A DNA stretch of 64,000 nt. Origin: Gracilaria domingensis. Its lineage: Eukaryota; Rhodophyta; Florideophyceae; Gracilariales; Gracilariaceae. The notes below the pieces were generated by a model. The model saw nothing but the letters and a program-made list of their open reading frames with translations, searched no databases and had not been told where the DNA came from. Positions 44,491-54,895 of the stretch are shown here, one piece after another (position 1 is the first letter of the stretch; each line of letters opens with the position of its first letter). A program made the translations under genes and the position numbers. The DNA lies in assembly GCA_022539475.1 (NCBI GenBank), contig VCMS01000080.1, positions 1 to 64,000 of the forward strand, written 5' to 3'.

Positions 44491-44917
44491 ATCCCATGTA
44501 AGCCCTAGCAGAGTCCGGCCACTTCCTGCGAATGCCTTCCAACACGCAGTTTGGAATCTGAATCCGAACGCCCTTTCCAACGATGCCATACCGTTCATAA
44601 ATAAGAGCCTGATACGCTCGTTTTCGCGCAATATTGTTCGCAAAATGCTGAGGTGAACAAAGCTGCATATCAGCTTCTACTTTCTCGATTACAGCTTGTC
44701 CAAATTGCGTAAAGTAGCATGGTGTGCCGCCGCACTGATCACACGCCAAATCTTCGTTATGCGGTGTCAAATATGGAGGTTGGTAGCATTCACGTGAGTT
44801 ATCAAACGCTGGTTTCTCGCTGAGTAAAGTTTCAGCGACGGTTTGTAGGGGGCTTTGTTTGCCGGCTTCATCGTTGTGGTTGCAAAAATCTTCGCTTCCG
44901 GTGTTGCTGTTACTCAT
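44477..44917 (-). CDS. Small Cys-containing accessory protein inside the piggyBac
   Basis: 146-codon intact frame, convergent with the transposase and overlapping its end by 14 nt. The N-terminal half is polar and disordered-looking. A CDQCGGTPC motif sits near residue 60, then FTQFGQAVIEKVEAD, and the C-terminal part has RKRAYQALIYERYGIVGKG, then RIQIPNCVLEGIRRKWPD and ends in YMGFKEN. From memory, small proteins with a CxxCGxxC start and a GKGxRxxxPxCV...IRxxxP...Y.GF end are common in oomycetes and some algae, and I believe some sit beside piggyBac-type transposases. I cannot verify this here. Its intactness next to a broken transposase is notable. Function unknown. The ATG at 44917 is the first good start in frame. 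Confidence 0.65.
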   Translation of the reverse strand: MSNSNTGSEDFCNHNDEAGKQSPLQTVAETLLSEKPAFDNSRECYQPPYLTPHNEDLACDQCGGTPCYFTQFGQAVIEKVEADMQLCSPQHFANNIARKRAYQALIYERYGIVGKGVRIQIPNCVLEGIRRKWPDSARAYMGFKEN

Positions 44918-45152
44918 TGTGGCCTTTGCGAGCAAGGAAGGAAAAGGCACTCGTCAAATGACTGTCGTTGCAGGAAAATGTTGTGGACGATCAGCATTCT
45001 GCACCTACATCCCGTACCTTGCGCAGAGGAAAGCGAGATTGTTCGTTTGTAATGGATTGGTTGCCACGCACAACGGGCCGGAATTCAATCAATGTTAGCA
45101 GAGGTCTGAACCACCCGATGGAACCATGGTTCTCGATTTCAATTGGTTCTTC

Positions 45153-45197
45153 TTAAAGCTGTCTCAACAGCGTTAAATTCTTTTAGGGTCAGAAGGG
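45153..45197 (-). repeat. Right terminal inverted repeat of the piggyBac
   Basis: Read from the right end: CCCTTCTGACCCTAAAAG, then AACGCTGTTGAGACAGCTTT. It matches the left end including the inner palindrome-like motif. Confidence 0.9.
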
Positions 45198-45201
45198 TTA
45201 A

Positions 45202-46042
45202 GGATTTCTACATTATGTGGTAAACCCACGAATCCAGGCTATTTCTAATTTTTGAATCAAGAAGAATTCCTTATTACCTGGGAAACTCTGGAATTGCGAA
45301 AAAAAGCAGAGTATTTGAGGAGCTTTACGTATGTCAACCGTATGTAAGTACGCTAAATTTAAAGTTACCCTAGAATTAGAACTAAAAGACGTGCCAGCCA
45401 TGCAACCGATTAAAAAAATCTTACGAAAGAAAAATACTGCCTATTGGGAAAGGTATCAATCTGGACTTTATCTTTGTATTTATTGATTTACAGTAGACTA
45501 AAGAGCGTTTGTTCTCTTTAGCAACATTTCAGTCATCAACTACATGTACAAGGGTTACATCGGTTTATGACTTTTGTAGAGTTCTTGAGATCAGTGAAAC
45601 TAGTGTCATTTTCAAATGAGACTTCAATCTCAAACAAGAGCTCAATCATAATAGTGTTGAGCTTCGACAATCAAATAATTTAATAATGTAGAAAAAAAGC
45701 TTTTTGAAGTCTCATCTTGTTAACTGCACCAAAAATTGGTAAACTGTTGCAAGTTGTCACCTCTCTAGCTTAAAATTCGTTTGTTTAGGAATATTCAAAT
45801 GTTAAGCTCACGAAAGTACAAGTTGAAATTAACAGGCGTACTTTATATCCAAGACATTAAGACTTTCTAACACCAAAGCTCAGACGTCTGGAAGGTGATT
45901 TTATGCATGTTATCACAAGTTCACGATGATCAGTTGGAAATCATCACCAAATATATATAAATTTATCCTTAAAATAATAATAAATGCTTTGTCAGGGCCA
46001 TTCTTCTCTTAGCATGCCTACTGTATTGTGCACATGAGCTTT
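45202..46042. other. AT-rich intergenic
   Basis: No open frame, repeat or RNA gene that I can support between the piggyBac and the solo LTR. Confidence 0.5.
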
Positions 46043-46570
46043 TGTTAGGATTTCGTTAATTCTGGCCATGTTTTTATTTGAATTTGTTATATTGCTATGC
46101 TTTTAGTTAGTCATTTAATGTTTTGATGCTTTCTTTGAATTCCCCGTGGTCTAGCGATCCGATTTGATACCCTAATGATCCTCAGAGTCTTTGTTTGACA
46201 TTAGTTGTCATAATGTTACCAAGACATGTCACGTGTGATGTCTGCCTCGTCAGTTGACGTCATGACTGACTTCATAGTTTCGGTGCCTTGCTGGAACTTC
46301 TACAAATGGACACGTTGCAGGAACTTCTAGAAGCTTCTAGAAGACTCCACTGTCGATTTCTACGCACAGTTTCTACACTAATTCCGACGCAAGGGCCAGT
46401 ACTCATAGATACATTAGTTTGAGGGATATTCTAGAAAGCTGCGTTAGCGACCTTATTTTCGAAGGTCCGATTCTCCATATAAACCCTGGTCGACTGCCCG
46501 AACTCTCCTCGGCAGTCACCATCGTTCACGTTCTCAACCATTGTTCAACCTCAGACCCAGTGTTCTAACA
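46043..46570 (+). mobile_element. Solo LTR (528 bp) with 5-bp duplication
   Basis: Starts TGTTAGGATTTC and ends GTTCTAACA, giving inverted TGTTAG/CTAACA ends. GCTTT occurs exactly before (46038-46042) and after (46571-46575). A TATA box (CATATAAACC, 46476-46485) sits about 90 nt before the end. No internal retroelement sequence is attached, so it is a solo LTR left by recombination between two LTRs. Its family cannot be read from the LTR alone. Confidence 0.85.
46325..46342. promoter_or_regulatory. Heat-shock element in the solo LTR
   Basis: TTCTAGAAGCTTCTAGAA: four perfectly alternating TTC/GAA units spaced by two bases, the consensus for trimeric heat-shock factor. A second site, TTCTAGAA, is at 46429-46436, about 40 nt upstream of the TATA box. 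Confidence 0.75.
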
Positions 46571-47881
46571 GCTTTCGTGTATGCAGAGTTAAATTTATCT
46601 GTTTGTAACTTACCACATTTGGGAAAAGCCTTGCTTTGAACAGTATATATCAACGCTTTTAGTGCTTATTGAACTAGAATGTTTAAAAATAGTTCATTTT
46701 CTGCATTTCCTGAGTTTCCCTGTACTGGATGAGCCTCGAGCGTGACTGACTAGACGTTCGCAAACATGGAGCTCGGCGACGAACTTTGCTACCTTTGCTC
46801 TTCTCTTAGCAAATGAATCAGACTGCCACCTATACCGATACTTTGATTCAACAGGCACTTGTCTAACACGCCACACACATTTCTGAGGAAGAAAAAATTG
46901 TTTAAGCAGATACGGACGATGGTGGGAGTAGCAAAACTTTTGGCATGCGCACCTAAGTGCTTTATTTCAAACCATGATTACAACGCTTCTATAAAGACTC
47001 ACAAACATTAATCCACAAGCCTGAATTCCGCCATAACAACCGTCTTGGAAGGTTCAAAGGAGCCCAGAAAATCCGATATCAATAGTTCTACCTCCTTCAA
47101 AAAACAAGATCATATCTCAGCGACATACGTTAGATATGAAAATGTATAATTCAAAATGCATATCATATCATTCGTTACTGTAGACGCCATTTTTCCTAAT
47201 CAGACGAAACGGTGCGGATATTGACAAACCCAAGAAGAGCAACACAACAAATGCGCGAGAGTAATAGCCTAAAAGGCGAAAGATAATACGGTAGCTCAGC
47301 AATGAACGCAACAGCAGAACAACAGAACTGGAGCAACACGACCCGTCTCAATGTTTACGTTGAAATCAACAACTGACGACAGAGAGGCAGGTCGAGCAAC
47401 TAGTAGATGCACCGTACGTCCCAAGTTCCGGGGTAGAACAAGGACGTCTGTACGATGAGAGCCTTTGAAAAGTGCACACGAGCCCAACGGAGGGCCACAC
47501 ACTACAACTTCAAGGAGTAGGGCGGGAGACTGGGCCGCCCGTAGAGAGAAAGAAAGAAAGAGGGGGAGTAGGTTGATGGCAGGGAAGCACAGACCGTGCT
47601 TAGGGGAAGTGAGGATGCCAAAGGAGATGGTCGACGACAGAGAGTGAAAGTGATGAGAGAGGGTTGGGGGGGTCGTTTTGAGGGGTGAAGTGGTCTGCCC
47701 GAGTTATGTTGGCTGCGAAGCCTCGAACTCGGGGGTTTATATCTACAATTATTGTGGTTCGTATGCCCTAAGTTGTAACTTGCTCACCGTCTAGTCCTAA
47801 ATACCCTAGTGCTGCTCACCATCCATAACATGTAGTGATGTCGACTCTTAATCCCCTATTATGTAGGTCGATGGTTGGCCG
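46571..47881. other. Intergenic, no gene supported
   Basis: AT-rich to about 47200, then mixed, with a purine-rich GAAAGAAAGAAAGAG stretch near 47550 and short open frames of no evident meaning. It may include the upstream region of the gene at 47.9 kb. Confidence 0.45.
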
Positions 47882-48517
47882 TTGGTGATCTGGTGTTTCA
47901 GTCATGTGGGGAGGTGTCCTGGGCGTAGTCACACTGGGGTGTTAATGTGTTTGTTTGTGCTACCAGATGCCATCTCGAGGTCACGGCCGAAGCTCTTTTC
48001 TTCTCCTCTTGTTCTGCAGCGGTGTATATCCTTGGCGGTTATTGTCAACTCTGAAGGTCCTGTTTGCTTTATGGTGACTCGCGTTGTTCATCAGGATTTA
48101 AGGGCTCCGATCGAAGCGATGTCGTTGGTCACGCCTAACGTTGAAGCATCCGTTGCTAAAACCGTCACTGTCGCCCCCGAATACCTTTGTCTGGCTGGCA
48201 GCTCACCGACTACTGACGAAGTTTCAGAGGTCATGGATCGCTTCTCATCTTCATACGGGGCGGTTCCAGACATCACTTGGTCGCCAATGCTAATGGGTGA
48301 ATTTGAAGTAATTCAGCGTGACGTCGCGGGAGGGGTCGTCTCTTTCGATTCCGTTGATAATGTTCTGGGCATTCTGGTCAGCCGTCTGCCAACGGTTTAT
48401 CTCCGTGGAGTGTTGCTGGGGTTGCGCGTGTCGTTCAGTGTGTCAGTCGGAATCCAGGTCCCCGAAGGTGACATCATGCGCTTGGGGAAGCTCCTTAAGT
48501 CTCGCATCATCGAATAG
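47882..48517 (+). CDS. Unrecognised protein, possible first exon or fragment
   Basis: A 211-codon frame. The first 60 residues look like chance translation. From about residue 78 (MSLVTPNVEASVAKTVTVAPEYLCL) the sequence looks more protein-like, with VDNVLGILVSRLPTVYLRGVLLGLRV near residues 155-180. A similar LREVPYHYLRGLYDVISFVLS block ends the next frame (48704-49147), so both may carry a copy of one small helical domain. No family is recognised. It could be one multi-exon gene, two diverged neighbours, or a decayed locus. Confidence 0.35.
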   Translation: MVIWCFSHVGRCPGRSHTGVLMCLFVLPDAISRSRPKLFSSPLVLQRCISLAVIVNSEGPVCFMVTRVVHQDLRAPIEAMSLVTPNVEASVAKTVTVAPEYLCLAGSSPTTDEVSEVMDRFSSSYGAVPDITWSPMLMGEFEVIQRDVAGGVVSFDSVDNVLGILVSRLPTVYLRGVLLGLRVSFSVSVGIQVPEGDIMRLGKLLKSRIIE

Positions 48518-48703
48518 ATTGAATAGTCACTCCGCGTACTCGTTCATCCCTCGGCGGGGTGGTACGGTAGACGAAGGCTTCGGGTATAGATGCGTTAAGG
48601 TGGCCTTCATTAGTGACGAGCTTCTCCTGAGACAGCACGCTAACGCGGTTTTCGGTTCGTCGGGGATAATGCCTCCTTCAAGGCTTCTCTCTGGCTTTGG
48701 TAT

Positions 48704-49147
48704 ATGAGTGACCTATTGCTCGGACCAGTTTGGACATCGCATCGGTCGTTCCAACTCAATAGGAGTGGCAAGAAGCTGACCGTAACCGAACAAATCGCAG
48801 CGATGACGGACGACTCTAGTCCTGCTGCCTCCAGCCCGGAACCATCACCACCGCCAGCGGAAAGTGTTTTGGATTTAGGAGCAGTCGAGACTGCCAACGA
48901 AGCCGATACCCCGAATCGAGATGAGGATGACCATGCTTCTAGAACGACCTCTAACAGTAACTTATATGACGCCGAAGTCGAGCTTCCGATTGACATGATG
49001 ATATGTGTGACTATGTTGCTTCCCCGGTTGGCGACAGGTACCGTCGAGGCGTCTGCGGAGTTACTCGAGTGCTTGCGCGAGGTCCCTTACCACTATCTCC
49101 GTGGATTGTATGATGTGATTTCATTCGTCCTTTCCGCTCGTCGGTAG
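48704..49147 (+). CDS. Unrecognised small protein with acidic, low-complexity middle
   Basis: 147-codon frame: a short start (MSDLLLGPVWTSHRS), a Ser/Pro/Glu-rich linker (SSPAASSPEPSPPPAESV), then VELPIDMMICVTMLLPRL and LLECLREVPYHYLRGLYDVISF to the end. The last block resembles the YLRG block of the preceding frame. Viral-capsid or known host families were considered, but no motif supports any. Confidence that it is expressed is low. Confidence 0.35.
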   Translation: MSDLLLGPVWTSHRSFQLNRSGKKLTVTEQIAAMTDDSSPAASSPEPSPPPAESVLDLGAVETANEADTPNRDEDDHASRTTSNSNLYDAEVELPIDMMICVTMLLPRLATGTVEASAELLECLREVPYHYLRGLYDVISFVLSARR

Positions 49148-49444
49148 GGAGATCCGAACCCCGTCCGTTTGATCCTGAAAGACCTTGATGCGCTGCTTTA
49201 GTAACGATAGACGCGATGCAATGCAAGCAATGCGTTCAAATCTAGCGTATCCATAAAGTGCTTGTGCCTTGCGGTGTCCTTTCCCGGCCCAGCGACGCCT
49301 TCGAGGACATCCCTACCATCTCCTTCGTCCGAGCGTGCGGCCGCGTGCAGCGTGCGAGTGGCGTCACGGCAGACAGCGGGCGTGCCGTGGCTTTGCACGG
49401 GCAGCACGTGACGGGCAGCGGAGGCGGGCGGCTCCCGCCAAGGT

Positions 49445-49760
49445 CATGATGCGCGGCGCCCAGCAGCGCGGCGGTGGCGACGGCGGCGTTCCAATTCGTC
49501 CCTGCGACGTCGCGCCAGCGCGGCACGACGCGCGCTCCAATTCGTGTCTGCGGCGTCACGCCAGCGCAGCGCGACGCGTGCTACAACTCTTCTCTGCGGC
49601 GTCGGGCCAGCGCGGCGCGAAGCGCGCTCCAATTCATCTCTGCGGCGTCTCGCCAGCCCGGCGCGACGTGCACTCCACATCTTCGGTGGCGTCGCGCCAG
49701 CGCGACGGGCGCTTCAAGGCTTCTCCTCGTTGCCGCGCCAGCGGGGCGCGGCGTCCGCTC
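49445..49760. repeat. GC-rich minisatellite with 46-bp period
   Basis: Units start at 49491, 49537, 49583, 49629 and 49675, each with (C)CAATTC..TCTGCGGCGTC..GCCAGCGC..CGCGACGC-type sequence, and a shorter sixth near 49721. Because 46 is not a multiple of three, every frame stays open by composition only. The GC-rich island (about 49260-49910) contrasts sharply with the AT-rich surroundings. Confidence 0.8.
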
Positions 49761-49910
49761 CTGGGCGGGAGAGGAGACCAGAGGAAGCGCAGGGTCCACG
49801 CTGCGCTTCCCCTATCTCCTCTCGGAGATATGAAAAAAATCGTTCAGGGGTGCCCCCGGACAGCTCCTGCGATCCGCCTCCGCTGCCACACGTCCGGCAA
49901 GATCAGATCC

Positions 49911-50772
49911 GCCTCCACAGTTACCTCATTAGTTATATCTATTGCATTAAAGAAGAATAATAACGCGATATCTACACTGCTCTAAAACTTTCAATGTGCC
50001 TAAAGTATCTAGCAAACAACATTGCACGACGAAGTTGTTGCACTCAACGAGACCCGCAGCAGTGCTTTGTAGTCAGTACGCGCGACTGCAAGATCGAGCT
50101 TCCCGCCAAAACTGCCATTCCAAATAAATCAGCTTCCTGGTTCCCGGAAATTCCATTTTTTTCTTGATATACGACCGATTTACAAGTCTTTTGCAGTCAT
50201 TATAAAAACACATCTGACGATTGGTATTCATTTTGGAATATACATCTGTATGTTTTCTGAATATAAATGCGTTCCGTAAGGCCTTCCCATGCCTGTTCGA
50301 ATGACTTAAACACCACAATATGTTGGATTTTAAGATTTAGCACATTACCCAGCCTCCGAGCAAGCAAACGCTCTACAGCTGGCGTTGCAGGCAGCAAACA
50401 ACCAAAAGCAACAGCCCGTTCTCCAAAACATGGTTCTTTCAACAGTGTACTAAAGCAAAATCTGTCAAAAATGTCGTTAACGGTGCTAATTACGCTATTA
50501 TTGTTTCATAGATGAAAACTATGATATTTCATTTTCTGCAAAGCTGTTTTGAAGTTTCCAACCTTGCTTCGGAGCAGACAGAAATCAAATCCACTAATTT
50601 AGAGTAGAATATATGTATATCTCTTCGAATACGTGAACGAACGCATCTCCAATGTCTAGAAAATCTAATATATGCATCGCTCGTTCTACATATAAAAGAG
50701 TCAAGAATTTTGTAAGTAGAAGAAATTAACAGAACAAATAAACTTTATTGAAGACACAGTAACTTAAACACT
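49911..50772. other. AT-rich flank of the hAT element
   Basis: No gene supported. AATAAACTTTATTG near 50736 could serve as a polyadenylation signal on either strand. Confidence 0.4.
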
Positions 50773-50780
50773 ATCGGTGT
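50773..50780. repeat. 8-bp target-site duplication of the hAT, left
   Basis: ATCGGTGT; an exact copy follows the right end at 54660-54667. Eight bases is the hAT size. Confidence 0.9.
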
Positions 50781-50905
50781 TATGGAAACATTTAAAACGT
50801 TCAATACTTTTTCCATACCTTTTAAACGTTTTTGAGACGTTTAAAACGTGTTAAAGGGGTTCAGAAAAGGCTCAATAAACTTTGATGATTTGAATTCAAA
50901 ACGGC

Positions 50906-50982
50906 GAGTACTCCACCTGTTGCCGTACCACTAGACACTGTGTAGTACACAGTGTAGAGATACGGTAACAAATGGAGTACTC
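50906..50982. repeat. Hairpin near the left end of the hAT
   Basis: GAGTACTCCA...CCGTA pairs with TACGG...TGGAGTACTC, with an inner inverted pair CACTGTGTAG/TACACAGTG. It lies between the left end and the transposase start, so it could be a regulatory site or the remains of a small inserted element. Confidence 0.75.
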
Positions 50983-51056
50983 CAGAGATCACTTCCAATC
51001 TTTAATGAACCACTAACAGCGGCCGTCCAGTCCTCCCAGGACATATCCACTCCCAA

Positions 51057-53124
51057 ATGGAGCGTCCTCGCGCCAACAGATGGACATTCTTTGACAAGAT
51101 CTTACCAACCATCGGCTTTAAAACTTCTAGAGCACAATGTAAACACTGTCACAAAACAGTTTCCGCCAGTTCCCACAACATGGACACACACATTCGCAAT
51201 TTTCTACAAACGAAGAGATCAATTGGTGTACTCATAGACCAAAATTCTATCCATAACCAAGATAGCAATATTCCCCATAGCTCAACTCCCACAGAGAACA
51301 TCGGAAACCGGGCTTCAAGTGCGACACATAATTAAAAGCGCTCGTACTTGCGGGCCTCTGACTCACTTATTTCAAAACATTATAACTATCAAGCGAAAAA
51401 AAAAAAACTAGATCTTCTTTTGGCGAAAGCAATTCATGAGACTGGGTCACCATTTTCAATATTCGACCAAAGACCCTGGCCTGCCTTCTTTTCAAATTTT
51501 GCTCCAAACTGGAAGCTACGATCGGTTCCAAGCATTTCGGGGGATATGTTGTACATAGTGTACTAAGATTGTATGCGGCAGCGCGTACAAAAGATAAGGG
51601 AGAGCAAAGGAGAACTGATTGGAATTGATCGAGCTACAAACAAGCTTTCGAAGTCAGTCAGTCATGTCATTCTTCACAGACCATATCCAAGTTTTATCGA
51701 GTACATGAAGACGGGTTTTAGTCACAAAACGGCGGAAATGTTACGGTTAAGATACATAAATGTATTCAACGCATTGACCAAAAAGTAGTGATTCCTACTT
51801 CCTTCGCATTCATTTCAGACTCTTGCGATGGAATGAGACTTGTTCGAAAATTACTGGTGGAACGGGAAATGGTTACATGGTCGTATGGATGTACTACTCA
51901 TTGTCCACACAATCTTACCATGGATATTGGAAGACTCGATGTTATTTCGCAAACTGTAAAAGAAGCTCTTTATGTTTCGAAAACGATGAAGAATGTTGGT
52001 TTGATTCGGAAAATATACGACTCTATCTGTCTGGAGAAGCTACATCGGGTGTATTCAATCAGCTATTTTCACCGACGCGATAGACTACAGTGAACATAAT
52101 GTTGTCACGTCTTCTCAAAGTGCAATCGGTACTGGCATACACTCCATTTACCTTGTTGAACGAACTACAGCAGAGAGGTATTGATGCTGCTTTTGAGCTA
52201 CAAAATTCTCTAACAGTGTTATTGTCTAGTCAGTCTTTTTGGACAAGAGTTCGTGAAGCTCATGCACTATTTCATCCAGTTTCATTGTTTGTTGCACTTC
52301 TGGAAAGCGAAACGAATACGATGGCTGACACCTATGCATGTCTTATTGCTACGAAGATTGCAAAAAGGGGAGCTAATGTGATCTCGGATGTCGAGAAGAA
52401 CCAGATCGAGATGTCTTTAATTCGAAGATGGGATCGTATATATAGCCCAGTGCATGCTTTAGCCTTTCAATGCGACGCATACTATTTTGAGTTCCGCGAC
52501 TACGTTACGATACATTTTGGGGCCGCGCTGTTAGAACTCAACAAAGGATCCCTCACAGACCAGTGCCACAATGGCATCGAGGACTTAGCGCAAGACGAAG
52601 AGCACTGGCAGTTGCTTTTTGCAGACTATCTAGAATTTTGCATCAATCCCGGGTCTCTCTTGGCCAAGTTGAAAAACATTCAACCTCGATATGTATCGGG
52701 ACAGATGAAGGAGAAATTTGCGCACCTTTCTCCAGCATTGGATCAAGTCTACATAGCTCCAGCATCTACATCAGCGGTAGAGAGACACCACGAAGTCTCG
52801 AAAAGGATTTTGACTCAACTACGTTGTCGGCTTCATGACTTAAACCTTGAGCGTCAAGTTGCTGTAGCGCACAATTCTGCAGACCTCAGAAGAACGCCAC
52901 TACACAAACGACAATCTGGATTTGATAAGTTTCTCGAGATTGTAAGGGATGTAGGGCACCATCAGGGTTCCACTGTACTATCCGACTTGAATTCCCAAGG
53001 ACAAGTGGATGTCGAATGGGGCGATGACCTCGTTTTGCTTAAAATGAGCTTAGCTGAGATAGAGACGCCGTCTTCCATTCCTAACCCGCTAGTCTTCGGC
53101 ATCGAATTGATGCCCGATAGTTGA
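51057..53124 (+). pseudogene. hAT-family transposase, broken
   Basis: A BED zinc finger starts the protein (WTFFDKILP, then AQCKHCHKTV and NMDTHIRNF: C-x2-C...H-x4-H). The middle has the hAT pattern LLAKAIHETGSPFSIF...PAFFSNFAP and a GC..H..NL block (YGCTTHCPHNLTMDIG). The C-terminal dimerisation part is best kept: APASTSAVERHHEVSKRI and CRLHDLNLERQVAVAHN. In one frame there are stops at about 51333, 51564 and 51786. The frame changes after 51788 and again near 52090, and the stretch around 51790 seems to have lost the central part with the usual catalytic Asp residues. It cannot encode a working enzyme. The last frame, 52090-53124 (about 344 codons), is open and clean. Confidence 0.85.
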
Positions 53125-53269
53125 AATTAGGGCTCAATAAGTTCGATGGATCGATCTGCAAGGTATTTTGTAGTGGCGCAGAGGGCCTTATACTGAACAG
53201 AGTTTCCCAGGTTGTTGTTCTAGTAACGAGAGAAATGAACTTTTCCTTTTCCGAGGGAGAACCGGGAAG

Positions 53270-54520
53270 GCCGACTGAATGGTTTGTAGCATGATTAACG
53301 ATAAAGTGCTCCGCGTGTTGGACGGCTTTGTGGGCAACGAGTTCGCAAGTGGTTGTTGGCTTGTTGGGCGGTGTGGTCAAAGGGATAATTTTCGTTGTCG
53401 GCTTGAGTGGACTGCCAATGCGATGAAGTGGGTTCGTTTCCAGCACCCCGTATCGCCGTTGTCGCCGTCGCCGGCAGTGACGGCGCACAGCCGTTGTGGC
53501 ACGAGCAACAACTCGCTTTGAGGCATACATCGCGAGCCGCTCAATGTCGGGTGCGCCATCGTGCGCATCATTCTGCCGCTGTAGCACCAGTAGCGCTGCC
53601 GACGCCTCGCCTAGCTGCGCGTCCGTAGCGACAGCAGCGTTCATTTCTGTGCCGCCAACGCTGCACGCGCGGGAGGCCACGCGCGCTACGCGCGCCGCTG
53701 ACCGCCCGACAACGCTGCGACGCACGCACGCGGCGCACGCGCTGCGCTCGTAGCTGTTAACTGCACCCTGCTGCCTGCAGCGCGCGCCTCTCGAGCCGGG
53801 CGACGAGTGGCAGCGCGTCGTGCACAGCGGCGTCGTCGACGGCGACGGTAGAGTTGTTGATGGCTGCGGCGGCGGCGGCGGCGTCGGCGACGGCGACGGC
53901 GGAGTTGTTGGTGGCTGTGGCGGCATGTACGCCACGTGCGACTACCAGCTGTGGGCCGGCGACGGCGCACCGTAGCTAGACCAATGTGCTACAGCAGTAG
54001 CCCACACTCAGCAGTAAGAGCATGTCTTCGCCGCAGCTTGGTGGCTTGCAAGCCTTCACGACTGCGACACGAAGGAGATGCGTTACGATGGCGGCCGCGC
54101 TCGCGGCTGTGGCGGAGCGGGAGCCAGGGCCAAAAATGGAGAGAATTGTTGCGGCGATCGCTCGATTGCGCGGGGATAGCAGTAGCGTGTTGGCATGTTG
54201 GTGGCGGCAGGGGTTGCAAGAACGTCACATATGGCAGACGGTGACGGGTCGGGCCAGTGTGGGAAACCGTCTTGAAGCGCAACGGGACTGGCGAAGATGG
54301 GTGCGTGTAGGAGAGCGTGCGGCGGCGAGCGCCCGAACACGCAAGGGGTGGCTGCGAAGCAGTTTGCCCAAAACCAAGCCATTGCTGGCAGTCGTGTTTT
54401 TGTTCTTTTGTGGCGGGGCTGCTTTCGAACGGTTTCGGACAAATCGCTTTATCAGACTTGAGAGATTCAGTGTGCTTGAGCTCAAATTTAAGCTCGATTC
54501 TAGCCAATGCGTTTACCATG
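53270..54520. other. GC-rich internal segment of the hAT, no gene supported
   Basis: GC-rich insert-like sequence with GGCGACGGCGACGGCGGAGTT-type tandem duplication at about 53830-53925. A 185-codon plus-strand frame (54022-54579, MSSPQLGGLQAF...) shows no recognisable motif and overlaps open frames on the other strand, so it is not called a gene. Its composition resembles the island at 49.3-49.9 kb. Confidence 0.45.
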
Positions 54521-54895
54521 TTCACAAGATGTATTTACAGTATATGAGGATACACTGTGATGTTTTGAACGTGTTCTGAACCTTGTCGAGTATTGAATAC
54601 GTGTAAAAGGCGTTTAAAGCGTATGATTCAATTCAAAAAGTTTTTTGAACATTTCCATGATCGGTGTTGATCTGTTCAGAACAACAAATATTACTGTATT
54701 TCGTAGATCACAAGACAGTTGTGGCTTGTATGGTTTGTCAAGAAAAGGCAAGGATGGCGCCCTTCAACCCAAGGTACATCTTCACAAGATAAACCATTTC
54801 AGCCATAAAATTGCAGAAATGCAATGAGAGTTCTGCAGCGAATAAATATATGTAGCGTAAGCCTTGACATATCACAAGAAAGGAGCAATGGATCT

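Larger units (their letters stand above)
41963..45197 (+). mobile_element. piggyBac transposon (3235 bp)
   Basis: Bounded by TTAA duplications and inverted ends of about 43 bp. CCCTTTTGACCCT at the left pairs with CCCTTCTGACCCT read from the right, and a shared inner motif (AAAGCTGTT...CAGCTTTAA type) follows on both sides. Inside are a broken transposase gene on the plus strand and a small convergent gene on the minus strand. The ends are still recognisable as a pair, so it could in principle be moved by a related transposase, but its own transposase is interrupted. Confidence 0.95.
50781..54659 (+). mobile_element. hAT DNA transposon (3879 bp), decayed
   Basis: Ends TATGGAAACATTTAAAACG at the left and, read from the right, CATGGAAATGTTCAAAAAAC; imperfect inverted repeats flanked by exact 8-bp duplications. 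Subterminal regions on both sides repeat TTTAAACG / CGTTTAAA-type motifs, typical transposase-binding sequence. Inside are a broken hAT transposase (51057-53124), a hairpin near the left end and about 1.3 kb of GC-rich sequence between the transposase and the right end. Confidence 0.9.

Noticed and set aside
49269-49985. 238-codon Arg/Ala-rich frame across the minisatellite
   Set aside because: All frames are open there because of the GC-rich 46-bp repeat; a period not divisible by three argues against coding selection.
53081-53935. 284-codon Pro-rich minus-strand frame behind the hAT transposase
   Set aside because: Its first part is the proline translation of a GCGGCG repeat and its end overlaps the clean transposase frame.
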